From the NCBI RefSeq assembly GCF_034670185.1, contig NZ_JAXMNY010000004.1, positions 496,001 to 560,000 on the forward strand: DNA of 64,000 nucleotides. Direction: 5' to 3'. The notes under the pieces were generated by a model. The model saw nothing but the letters and a program-made list of their open reading frames with translations. It had not been told where the DNA came from and did no database searches. Position 1 is the first letter of the stretch; the number at the start of each line of letters is the position of its first letter. This document shows, piece by piece, positions 8,060-15,341 of this stretch. The position numbers and the translations under genes are program-made. This stretch comes from Nisaea sp. (lineage in GTDB: Bacteria; Pseudomonadota; Alphaproteobacteria; Thalassobaculales; Thalassobaculaceae).

Positions 8060-9607
8060 TCAGCCGAAGAGCAGCGCGACGACGGCGATCGCAAGTGCCA
8101 GCCAGACCGGCCAGAAGGAGCGGCGGCGCTTCGCGCTCTCCTCGGCGAAGCGGGCAACGGTATCGGGATGCAGCTTTACGCCGCCTTCGGTCAGCGAGCC
8201 CATCACCCTGTCGGCGGTCTCGACCATCTGTGGCAGGCGCTCGGCGAGGGCGATGGCGTGGGAGGTGGCTTCCTTGATCCGGGCTTGGGGACCGCGATGC
8301 TCCAGCATCCAGTCCTCGATCATCGGCCGGGGCAGCTCCCACATATTGACCTCGGGGTTAAGCGTCCGGCCGACGCCTTCCGCCACCACCATGGTCTTCT
8401 GCAACAACAGGAGCTGGGGCTGGGTTTCCATCTCGAACTGTTCGGTGATGCGGAACAATTGCGCCAGCAGGCGGGCGACGGAGATTTCATGCAGCGGCCG
8501 GCCGAGCAGCGGCTCGCCGATGGAGCGGCAGGCCTGGGTGAAAGCGTCGATGTTCTTGTGTGCGGGCACATAACCGGCCCGGAAATGCACCTCGGCGACC
8601 TTGCGGTAATCGCCGGTGATAAAGCCCGTCAGCATATCGGCGAGGAAATAACGGGTCTTCTGGTCGAGCCGCCCCATGATGCCAAAATCGACGGGCACGA
8701 CACGGCCCTCGGTGTCCACGAAGGCGTTGCCCGGATGCATGTCGGCATGGAAGAAGCCGTCCCGGAATACCTGATTGAAGAAGGCGGTGGCGGCCCGGCG
8801 CAGGATTTCGGTCGGTTCCTGACCATTTTCGATCAGCGTTTCCAGATCGTCGATCCGTGTACCGTGTACCCGTTCCACGGTCATCACCCGGGCGGTGGTC
8901 CGGCTCCAGTTGACCTGTGGTACCCGGAAACCCGGATCGTCAGCGAAATTCTCGGCGAGCTCGGATGCGGCGGCGGCCTCCATGCGGAGGTCCATTTCCA
9001 TGACGACGGTTTCGGCGAAAAGATCGATCACCTCAACCGGCTTCAGGCGGCGGATCCAGGGCCAGTGCTCTTCCAGCAGCTCGGCGATCCAGTGAAACAG
9101 ATCAAGGTCGCGGGCGAACCGTTTCTCGATATCGGGCCGGAGGATCTTTACCGCGACCTCCTCGCCGTCGGTGGTGACGGCGAAATGCACCTGGGCGATG
9201 GAGGCGGCGGCGACCGGTTTCTCGTCGAAGCTGCTGAACACCTCGTTGATGGGACGTCCGAGCTCTTCCTCAAGTGTCTGTTTGGCGACGGCGACCGGGA
9301 AGGGTTTCAGGCGGTCCTGCAGCTGGGAAAGGTCGTGCGCCTGCTCCTCGCCGATCAGATCGGACCGGGTGGCAAGAGACTGGCCGAACTTGATGAAGCT
9401 GGGGCCGAGGGCGCTGAGGGCTGCCGCCAGTCGCTCGCCTGGGCGCAGCCGGTCATAGCGCCGGTCCCGGAACAGCAGCACGAAGCGCGCGGCAAAGGCG
9501 AGCGCCGGTGCTTGCGGAATGTTGGCGAGCGGCGCCAAGGCCCCGTACCGGGAGAGAATCCAGGCGGAGCGGCAAAGACGGACGAGGTTACGAAGAGCGC
9601 GCCACAT
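8060..9607 (-). CDS. ubiB: Ubiquinone biosynthesis regulatory kinase-like protein UbiB
   Basis: ABC1/ADCK family atypical kinase-like ATPase of 515 residues supporting ubiquinone synthesis at the inner membrane. The family-specific KxGQ motif is in PSFIKFGQSLATR, the Ala-rich nucleotide loop is AAASIAQVH, the ATP Lys is in EEVAVKILRP, the catalytic loop is FFHADMHPGNAF and the metal motif VDFGIMG. It ends with a hydrophobic TM segment (WPVWLALAIAVVALLFG). It lies six bases after ubiE on the same strand, an operon seen across proteobacteria. Confidence 0.95.
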   Translation of the reverse strand: MWRALRNLVRLCRSAWILSRYGALAPLANIPQAPALAFAARFVLLFRDRRYDRLRPGERLAAALSALGPSFIKFGQSLATRSDLIGEEQAHDLSQLQDRLKPFPVAVAKQTLEEELGRPINEVFSSFDEKPVAAASIAQVHFAVTTDGEEVAVKILRPDIEKRFARDLDLFHWIAELLEEHWPWIRRLKPVEVIDLFAETVVMEMDLRMEAAAASELAENFADDPGFRVPQVNWSRTTARVMTVERVHGTRIDDLETLIENGQEPTEILRRAATAFFNQVFRDGFFHADMHPGNAFVDTEGRVVPVDFGIMGRLDQKTRYFLADMLTGFITGDYRKVAEVHFRAGYVPAHKNIDAFTQACRSIGEPLLGRPLHEISVARLLAQLFRITEQFEMETQPQLLLLQKTMVVAEGVGRTLNPEVNMWELPRPMIEDWMLEHRGPQARIKEATSHAIALAERLPQMVETADRVMGSLTEGGVKLHPDTVARFAEESAKRRRSFWPVWLALAIAVVALLFG

Positions 9608-9613
9608 ATCGGA

Positions 9614-10354
9614 TCAGATCTTCCAGGCGGAATGGATGGCCGCGATACCGCCGGAGAGGTTGCGGTACCGGATGCGTCCGAAGCCGGCGGCCTCGATCCG
9701 GTCGACGAAGCGCTCCTGATCGGGGAATTTCCGGATGCTTTCGGCAAGGTAGAGATAGGCGTCGCGGTCGTCGGCGACACGGGCGCCGATTTCCGGCAGC
9801 ACCTTGAAGGAATAGAAATCATAGACCGGGTCGAGCGCCGGCAGGGCGAGGCGGCTGAATTCGAGACACAGGAAGCGCCCGCCCGGCTTCAGCACGCGCC
9901 GCGCGTCGCGCAGGGCGGCGTCGATGTCGGTGACGTTCCGCAGGCCGAAGGCGATGGTGTAGAGATCGACAGAGTTGCTTTCGATCGGCAGCATCTCGGC
10001 ATTGCCGACGGTCCAGGTCAGATCCTCGATGCCGTTTTCCGCCGCCCGCTCGCGGCCGACTGTCAGCATCGCTTCGTTGATATCGCAGACAATGACCGGT
10101 CCGCCGCCGCGCTCCCGGTAGCGGAACGCGATGTCGCCGGTGCCGCCGGCCACGTCCAGCAGGGTGAGGTCCGGGCGCGGTGCTACCCAGTCCATCAGTG
10201 CGGCCTTCCAGAGCCGGTGGATGCCGAGGCTCATCAGGTCGTTCATCAGGTCGTAGCGTCCGGCGACGGAGTCGAAAACCTCGCGGACAAGCCCGGCTTT
10301 CTCGCCGACAGGCACATCCTTGAAGCCGAAATGGGTGGTGGCGTTCTCAGTCAT
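9614..10354 (-). CDS. ubiE: Demethylmenaquinone/2-methoxy-6-polyprenylbenzoquinol methyltransferase
   Basis: SAM-dependent C-methyltransferase of 246 residues in ubiquinone (and possibly menaquinone) synthesis. It shows the UbiE N-terminal signature FDSVAGRYDLMNDLMSLG, the SAM loop LLDVAGGTGDIAF, the acidic IVCDINEAM and the C-terminal NLSGGIAAIHSAWKI. The frame is open upstream to 10786 but that stretch overlaps the divergent mutM; ATG 10354 gives the family length. First gene of ubiE-ubiB-coaBC-dut, divergent from mutM. Confidence 0.95.
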   Translation of the reverse strand: MTENATTHFGFKDVPVGEKAGLVREVFDSVAGRYDLMNDLMSLGIHRLWKAALMDWVAPRPDLTLLDVAGGTGDIAFRYRERGGGPVIVCDINEAMLTVGRERAAENGIEDLTWTVGNAEMLPIESNSVDLYTIAFGLRNVTDIDAALRDARRVLKPGGRFLCLEFSRLALPALDPVYDFYSFKVLPEIGARVADDRDAYLYLAESIRKFPDQERFVDRIEAAGFGRIRYRNLSGGIAAIHSAWKI

Positions 10355-10461
10355 CGCGCAAATCCCGCTGCCGGTCCGGGGCGGTCCCAAGATTCGCCCC
10401 ACCCGTGATCTAGCCCAGAGTGAGCGGCAATCCAACAGGAGAAGCAATGGTCTTCCGGTCA

Positions 10462-10497
10462 TGCTTGCCCATGTCTGCCTGCTTGCCCATGTCTGCC
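10462..10497. repeat. 18-bp perfect tandem duplication upstream of mutM
   Basis: TGCTTGCCCATGTCTGCC occurs twice head to tail (10462-10479, 10480-10497), followed by a partial third copy TGCT. It lies in the ubiE-mutM divergent spacer, 45 bases before the mutM start. Being 18 bases long it keeps reading frame but no gene is believed to cover it. It is probably a recent slippage duplication and could alter promoter spacing. Confidence 0.9.
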
Positions 10498-10541
10498 TGC
10501 TCCCGTACAGAGGAACAGACGCCGAAGCGAAGGGGTGCGAC

Positions 10542-11372
10542 GTGCCTGAATTGCCCGAGGTTGAAACCGTAATGCGCGGCCTGCAGCCCTTTATGGAGGG
10601 CAAGCGGCTGGTGCGTGTGGAGCAGCGGCGGCCGGATCTGCGCTGGCCGTTTCCAGAGGATTTCGTTGCCCGGCTCGAAGGCCAGCGGGTCGCAAGCATG
10701 TCGCGGCGGGCAAAATACATGCTTGTCCATATGGAAGACGGCACGGTGTTGATCTGGCATCTCGGCATGTCCGGCCGGGTGACCATCGACGAGACCCGCC
10801 CGCCTGAGCTGGACCGGCACGATCATGTCGTCTTCACCACGGAGGATGGCACCGTGATCCGGTTCAACGACCAGCGCCGGTTCGGTTCCATGGATCTCGC
10901 GGCGGAGGCCGAGCTACCGGCTCACAAGCATTTTGCCGGGATGGGGCCGGAGCCGCTTTCCAATGCCTTTAACGGCCCGGCGCTGGCCGCCGCCCTGAAA
11001 GGCAAGCAGACGCCGATCAAGGCAGCTCTTCTGGATCAGAAGGTCGTCGCCGGGCTCGGCAATATCTATGTTTCCGAGGCCCTGTTTCGCTCCGGCATCT
11101 CCCCCTTGCGCAAGGCCGCCAACGTACAGGGTGCGCGGGCCGAGCGGCTGGCGGGCGATATCCGGGAGGTGCTGCAGGCGGCGATCCGGGCCGGTGGCTC
11201 CACGCTCCGGGATCATGCCCGGCCGGACGGGGAGCTCGGCTACTTCCAGCATGAATTCGCCGTCTATGACCGCGAGGGCACGGCATGTCCGGTGGAACCC
11301 GGTCACGGGCCGATCCGCCGTATTGTCCAGTCCGGCCGATCCACTTTCTATTGTCCACGCTGCCAGCGGTGA
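10542..11372 (+). CDS. mutM: Formamidopyrimidine-DNA glycosylase
   Basis: Base-excision repair enzyme of 276 residues that removes 8-oxoguanine and FaPy lesions and nicks the strand. The start is GTG 10542 after AAGGGG, because the catalytic proline must follow the initiator: the mature end is PELPEVETVMRGL with Pro and Glu in place. Lys in SRRAKYMLVHM, the helix-two-turn-helix VAGLGNIYVSEALFRSGI and a C-terminal zinc finger ending STFYCPRCQR are present. The first zinc pair is unusual: CPVEPGH, i.e. Cys then His six residues on, instead of C-x2-C or the C-x4-C known in related bacteria. Divergent from ubiE. Confidence 0.95.
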   Translation: MPELPEVETVMRGLQPFMEGKRLVRVEQRRPDLRWPFPEDFVARLEGQRVASMSRRAKYMLVHMEDGTVLIWHLGMSGRVTIDETRPPELDRHDHVVFTTEDGTVIRFNDQRRFGSMDLAAEAELPAHKHFAGMGPEPLSNAFNGPALAAALKGKQTPIKAALLDQKVVAGLGNIYVSEALFRSGISPLRKAANVQGARAERLAGDIREVLQAAIRAGGSTLRDHARPDGELGYFQHEFAVYDREGTACPVEPGHGPIRRIVQSGRSTFYCPRCQR

Positions 11373-11388
11373 GGTAGAAGCTGCCATC

Positions 11389-11790
11389 ATGTCTATCCGG
11401 CAAAACAACAAGCGCGGGTCCGCACTCCGGGCGCTTCGGCTCCTTGTCAGAGTGTTTGTCTTGGTTCTGCTGCTGGTATCTGCCCGGGCGGGACTGGCGG
11501 CGGACGGCTTTGTCGAGGGCTTTGCCGATCTGCCCCTGATGCCTGGACTTGAACAGGTACCAGACGCCTCGCTGGCATTCGATGCCGCCAGCGGACGGAT
11601 CGTGGTTGCCTTTGCCCGCGGTCCCGTACCCGTTGCCGGGATTCAGTCCTTTTATGCGGAGACCCTCGGCCAGCTCGGCTGGACCAGAGCGGACGAGAAT
11701 ACCTACCAGCGTGAGGGGGAGAGCCTGACGCTGGACTTCACACCGGACGGCGAGGATACGCTGGTCCGGTATTCCTTATTGCCTAGATGA
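11389..11790 (+). CDS. Small secreted protein, unknown function
   Basis: A 133-residue protein with a long basic N-terminus then a hydrophobic stretch (LLVRVFVLVLLLVSARAG) and a likely signal peptidase site after LAA. The mature part is about 95 residues with FADLPLMPGLEQVPDASLAFD, GIQSFYAETLGQLGWTR and YQREGESLTLDFTPDGEDT. The GIQSFYAETLPQLGW-type segment recalls small periplasmic proteins found next to mutM and enoyl-CoA hydratase genes in Rhodospirillales, but I cannot name a function. It starts 16 bases after mutM and so is probably co-transcribed with it. Confidence 0.75.
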   Translation: MSIRQNNKRGSALRALRLLVRVFVLVLLLVSARAGLAADGFVEGFADLPLMPGLEQVPDASLAFDAASGRIVVAFARGPVPVAGIQSFYAETLGQLGWTRADENTYQREGESLTLDFTPDGEDTLVRYSLLPR

Positions 11791-11840
11791 CCGGCGGGCT
11801 CGTCCCGCGGGCGCGTAACGGATGAAATGGGAGCGATCCG

Positions 11841-12617
11841 ATGGCATATGAAAACATTCTGGTTGAGAAGAAGGGGGCCGTTGGCCTCATTACCCTGAAC
11901 CGGCCGAAGGCGCTGAACGCCCTGTCCAGTCCGCTGATGGCGGAGCTGAGCAAGGCACTCGCGGATTTCGAGGCGGATGACGAGGTCGGCTGTATGGTGC
12001 TGACTGGCAGCGAGAAGGCTTTCGCCGCCGGCGCAGACATCAAGGAGATGCAGAGCAAGAGCTTCACCGACGTGTTCAGCCAGGATTTCATCACCAGCGG
12101 CTGGGAAGACCTGACCGATTGCCGCAAGCCGGTGATCGCTGCGGTTTCCGGCTACGCGCTCGGAGGCGGCTGCGAGGTGGCGATGATGTGCGATTTCATC
12201 CTGGCTGCGGACACGGCGAAGTTCGGCCAGCCGGAAATCACCATCGGAACGATCCCGGGGGCCGGGGGCACGCAGCGTCTGACGCGTTTCGTCGGCAAGT
12301 CCAAGGCCATGGAAATGTGCCTCACCGGCCGCATGATGGACGCAGAGGAAGCGGAGCGGGCGGGACTTGTGAGCCGCGTCGTTCCGGCTGCCGATCTGCT
12401 GGACGAAGCCCTCAAGGTGGCGGGCAAAATCGCCTCTCTCTCCCGTCCTTCGGTGTTTATGGCGAAAGAGGCGGTCAACCGATCCTACGAGACCACACTG
12501 GCTGAAGGTATAAACTTCGAACGGCGGCTGTTCCATGCCACCTTCGCGACCGAAGACCAGAAAGAAGGGATGTCGGCATTTGCGGAAAAGCGGCAGCCTA
12601 GTTTCAAGAACCGCTGA
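11841..12617 (+). CDS. Enoyl-CoA hydratase
   Basis: Crotonase-fold hydratase of 258 residues adding water to trans-2-enoyl-CoA in beta-oxidation. The oxyanion-hole segments are FAAGADIKEM and YALGGGCEVAMMCD, with the first catalytic Glu in GGGCE and the second in GQPEITIGTIPGAGG. Both catalytic glutamates are present, so hydratase rather than isomerase activity is expected; short-chain (EchA/FadB1-like) specificity is inferred. RBS GGGAG lies upstream of ATG 11841. A short inverted repeat CTGATT/AATCAG at 12613-12628 spans its stop codon. Confidence 0.93.
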   Translation: MAYENILVEKKGAVGLITLNRPKALNALSSPLMAELSKALADFEADDEVGCMVLTGSEKAFAAGADIKEMQSKSFTDVFSQDFITSGWEDLTDCRKPVIAAVSGYALGGGCEVAMMCDFILAADTAKFGQPEITIGTIPGAGGTQRLTRFVGKSKAMEMCLTGRMMDAEEAERAGLVSRVVPAADLLDEALKVAGKIASLSRPSVFMAKEAVNRSYETTLAEGINFERRLFHATFATEDQKEGMSAFAEKRQPSFKNR

Positions 12618-12643
12618 TTCTCAAATCAGTCGGATTTACGCGG

Positions 12644-12673
12644 TTGACGCGACGGGAGACTCTCGTCTATAAG
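12644..12673 (+). promoter_or_regulatory. Probable sigma70 promoter of rpsT
   Basis: A -35 box TTGACG at 12644-12649 and a -10 box TATAAG at 12668-12673 are 18 bases apart, 45 bases upstream of the rpsT ATG. The spacer contains an imperfect palindrome, GACGGGAGACTCTCGTC. Good match to housekeeping consensus and correctly placed for a strongly expressed ribosomal gene. Confidence 0.65.
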
Positions 12674-12717
12674 CCGCCCTCTTGAATTTCCGCGCATCGA
12701 GCTGGGATTAGAAGCAA

Positions 12718-12984
12718 ATGGCGCAACATCAGTCTGCCAAAAAACGTATTCGCCGTAATGACCGGCGTCGGGTTATGAACCACGCCCGGATCAGCCGTAT
12801 TCGTACCTTCGTTAAGAAGGTCGAGTTGGCGATCGACAGTGGGGACAAGGAAGTCGCTCAGGCCGCGTTCAAAGCTGCGCAGCCGGAAATGCAGCGTGGC
12901 GTGACCAAGGGTGTCCTTCACCGGAACACCGTGTCGCGCAAGCTGTCGCGTCTCTCTGCCCGGATCAAGGCGATCTCCGCCTAA
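12718..12984 (+). CDS. rpsT: 30S ribosomal protein S20
   Basis: Primary 16S rRNA-binding protein of the small subunit, 88 residues. It is highly basic, with the family start MAQHQSAKKRIRRNDRR and the conserved RIRTFVKKVE and SRKLSRLSARIKAI segments. Standing just before dnaA is the usual alphaproteobacterial position. Confidence 0.98.
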   Translation: MAQHQSAKKRIRRNDRRRVMNHARISRIRTFVKKVELAIDSGDKEVAQAAFKAAQPEMQRGVTKGVLHRNTVSRKLSRLSARIKAISA

Positions 12985-13015
12985 AAACGGACGTCCTGAC
13001 GAATACTTCAAGTGG

Positions 13016-13049
13016 AAGCCGCACCTTCTGGGTCGCGGCTTTTGCTGTT
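13016..13049 (+). terminator. Probable rho-independent terminator of rpsT
   Basis: A stem AAGCCGC (13016-13022) pairs with GCGGCTT (13035-13041), extended inside by ACC/GGT with one bulge, followed by a T-rich run TTTGCTGTTT. It lies about 30 bases after the rpsT stop. Confidence 0.65.
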
Positions 13050-13641
13050 TCGGCGAGTGGCACGTCCGCTGGTGGGTGTGAAGCGTCTATGACGCTTTGG
13101 CTGCATTTTTATTGAATTTTTGTTGCAAAATGACCCCCAAAATATTGTGGTCAGCGCGGCCTGATTAACACCGATTTCTGAAAATTCTAATAATTTCAAA
13201 CGATTGGGCGCGTCTTTCCGATGGGTGGAATGGAAAGGCAATGTCATCTTTGAAGGACGGAATTCAAGGCGTTGATTCAAATTGGAGATTGATTCTGTCA
13301 AGGAAAAGATCGGCGGTTTCGGCGAAAAAAAATCGTCATTTTGGATAGAGTCACGGTTGCGTACCGAAAAGCACTTGGGTAGTTTGGCTTCCTACTGCCG
13401 GGCCGGAGAGTAAGAAGAAATGAATAAGTTCATTCAAAAATTCAGGCTCGGTATTCGTTTAACGCTGAGGTTTGACAGGGCACTCGGAAAGAGCGCCAAG
13501 TAAAACCTTCAACGTTTCAAAGATTTATTTCGCACAGCCCGAAGAGTGCAAGAAATCGCCGGGGCGATTTCCTCTGGGGAAGCTGTGTCCGGAGCGTGAA
13601 TTTTCCGGCCGGCTGGTCGTTACATCGGATGGGGCTCTGAG
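13050..13641. other. dnaA upstream control region (AT-rich)
   Basis: About 590 bases with much higher A+T than neighbours. Three GANTC sites (the CcrM methylation target) lie close together at 13274-13278, 13291-13295 and 13348-13352. A weak DnaA-box-like TTTGGATAG (7 of 9 to the reverse consensus TGTGGATAA) overlaps the last at 13340-13348. No perfect DnaA box or TTAA-N7-TTAA CtrA site was found, so I would not call it oriC. One 27-codon ORF sits within it at 13420-13503. The dnaA promoter must be here. Confidence 0.5.
13420..13503 (+). CDS. Possible 27-residue basic peptide upstream of dnaA
   Basis: ATG to TAA ORF encoding a peptide that begins MNKFIQKFRLGIRLTLRF and ends ALGKSAK, preceded by GGAGAG nine bases upstream. 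It is strongly basic (8 Lys/Arg, 1 Asp) and amphipathic looking. It could be a leader peptide, a small membrane-active protein or chance. It ends 138 bases before the first dnaA start. No family recognised. Confidence 0.4.
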   Translation: MNKFIQKFRLGIRLTLRFDRALGKSAK

Positions 13642-15156
13642 ATGACCAGAATCGTGCAGGAGAAGGGGTCGAGAAGAGGTTTGAATGTGTGGGGTGAATC
13701 CGGGCCGCAACGTACGGTCGCTGGGGGTCAGGACATGACAGCCGGCATTTCGAGCGATCACGAGCTGTGTTGGGCGCGTGTGCGAGGCAGACTCCGGACA
13801 GAACTGGGTGATGCGGTTTTCCGGAACTGGCTGAAGCCGCTGACCTTCGAGGGCATCGATGAAGGCACGGCGATGATGCGGGCGCCGAGTCCCTTTGTCC
13901 GCGACCGTGTCCGCTCGCAATATTCCGATCGCCTGCGGGCCATCTGGTCGGTCGAACATCCCGATGTGCAATCCATCGCTATCTTTGCGTCGAGCCGCGG
14001 CAGGTCCGAGAGCAGCCGGGACGAGGCAGCGGATGCCGCGCCAGAGCAGGGCATGGCAGCGCCGGCGCAGCGTCCCGCGGCGCTGAAGGCTCCCGCGGTT
14101 CATGGTTTCTCCGGATCGGACGAGCGCCCGGATTTCGAGGCGCCGCTGGATCCACGCTTCACTTTCGATAATTTCGTCGTCGGCAAGCCGAACGAATTGG
14201 CCTTTGCCGCCGCGCGCCGGGTCGCCGAGAGCGAGACGGTGCCTTTCAATCCTTTGTTCCTTTATGGCGGCGTCGGCCTTGGTAAAACCCACCTGATGCA
14301 CGCCATTGCCTGGCATGTCCGGCAGCGGCATCCGAGCCGGCGGGTGATCTATCTTTCCGCCGAAAAGTTCATGTACCAGTTCATCCGGGCACTGCGCTTC
14401 CGCGACACGGTCGCGTTTAAGGAGCAGTTCCGCTCGGTCGACCTGTTGATGATCGACGATGTGCAGTTCATCAGCGGCAAGGACTCGACCCAGGAAGAGT
14501 TCTTCCACACCTTCAACGCGCTGGTGGACCAGAACCGCCAGGTGGTGATTTCCGCCGACAAGTCGCCGACCGACCTCGAAGGCATGGAAGAGCGCTTGCG
14601 GTCTCGCCTCGGCTGGGGACTGGTTGCGGATATCCATCCGACCAACTACGAGCTGCGTCTTGGCATCATGCAGTCCAAGGCCGAGCGCCTCGGCGTCGAG
14701 ATGCCGGAGAAAGTGCTCGAGTTCCTGTCCCACAAGATCTCCTCCAACGTGCGCGAGCTTGAGGGCGCGCTGAACCGGATCGTTGCCCATTCGACGCTGG
14801 TCGGCCGGGAGATCTCGCTTGAGATGACCCAGGAAGTTCTGGTCGATCTGTTGCGGGCCAATGACCGCCGGGTGACCGTCGAGGAAATCCAGCGTCAGGT
14901 GGCGAACCATTTCCAGATCCGGCTTTCGGAGATGCACTCGGCCCGCCGGTCCCGCGCGATTGCCCGGCCACGGCAGGTGGCGATGTATCTGTCGAAGCAG
15001 CTGACCTCACAGTCGCTGCCGGATATCGGCCGCAAATTCGGCGGCCGGGACCATACGACGGTGCTGCATGCGGTGCGGAAAGTCGAGGAACTGCGGGGCC
15101 TGGACAAGCAGTTTAACGACGATGTCGATCTGCTTCGGCGCATGCTGGAATCGTGA
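13642..15156 (+). CDS. dnaA: Chromosomal replication initiator DnaA
   Basis: AAA+ initiator that binds DnaA boxes and melts the origin. Domain I (CWARVRGRLRTELGDAVFRNWLKPL), a variable linker of about 80 residues, domain III with Walker A YGGVGLGKTHLMHA and Walker B LLMIDDVQFI, and domain IV with the family signature GRDHTTVLHAVRKVE are all present. Two starts are credible: ATG 13642 (504 residues) and ATG 13735 (473 residues, MTAGISSDHELCW, after GGGGTCAGGAC). The second gives a normal-length N-terminus and may be the true one; the longer start is listed because both have purine-rich upstream sequence. Heads the dnaA-dnaN-recF-gyrB series. Confidence 0.97.
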   Translation: MTRIVQEKGSRRGLNVWGESGPQRTVAGGQDMTAGISSDHELCWARVRGRLRTELGDAVFRNWLKPLTFEGIDEGTAMMRAPSPFVRDRVRSQYSDRLRAIWSVEHPDVQSIAIFASSRGRSESSRDEAADAAPEQGMAAPAQRPAALKAPAVHGFSGSDERPDFEAPLDPRFTFDNFVVGKPNELAFAAARRVAESETVPFNPLFLYGGVGLGKTHLMHAIAWHVRQRHPSRRVIYLSAEKFMYQFIRALRFRDTVAFKEQFRSVDLLMIDDVQFISGKDSTQEEFFHTFNALVDQNRQVVISADKSPTDLEGMEERLRSRLGWGLVADIHPTNYELRLGIMQSKAERLGVEMPEKVLEFLSHKISSNVRELEGALNRIVAHSTLVGREISLEMTQEVLVDLLRANDRRVTVEEIQRQVANHFQIRLSEMHSARRSRAIARPRQVAMYLSKQLTSQSLPDIGRKFGGRDHTTVLHAVRKVEELRGLDKQFNDDVDLLRRMLES

Positions 15157-15245
15157 TCATTCGGGGTCGGTATGCGTGCCGATCATAATGGGTCAGCAGC
15201 ACGAACTTTTTTGCCCTTGAAACTACCGCAAGCGCCATGCACTTG

Positions 15246-15254
15246 TGCTATAGT
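15246..15254 (+). promoter_or_regulatory. Possible extended -10 promoter of dnaN
   Basis: TGC followed by TATAGT matches an extended -10 element, 87 bases before the dnaN ATG, with no good -35. Two related blocks, CATGCACTTGTGC (15236-15248) and CATGCGCTTGTC (15257-15268), flank it and may be a protein-binding repeat. Confidence 0.4.
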
Positions 15255-15341
15255 TTCATGCGCTTGTCTCATGCGGAGGCGCTCGCTCGCCGATGGGTCG
15301 GCGATTGGGGGATCAACTTTCCAGCCGATAAGTAGAAGAAT

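Noticed and set aside
8012..10408. 798-codon plus-strand frame across ubiB and ubiE
   Set aside because: Antisense shadow of two well-supported genes; the translation shows no domain and arises from high-GC codon bias.
13008..13301. 97-codon minus-strand frame in the dnaA leader
   Set aside because: No plausible ribosome site, translation without recognisable features, and it covers the rpsT terminator.
12985..13641. Chromosomal origin (oriC)
   Set aside because: Only one weak DnaA-box-like site; no cluster of TTATCCACA-like boxes was found, and the origin in alphaproteobacteria is often elsewhere.
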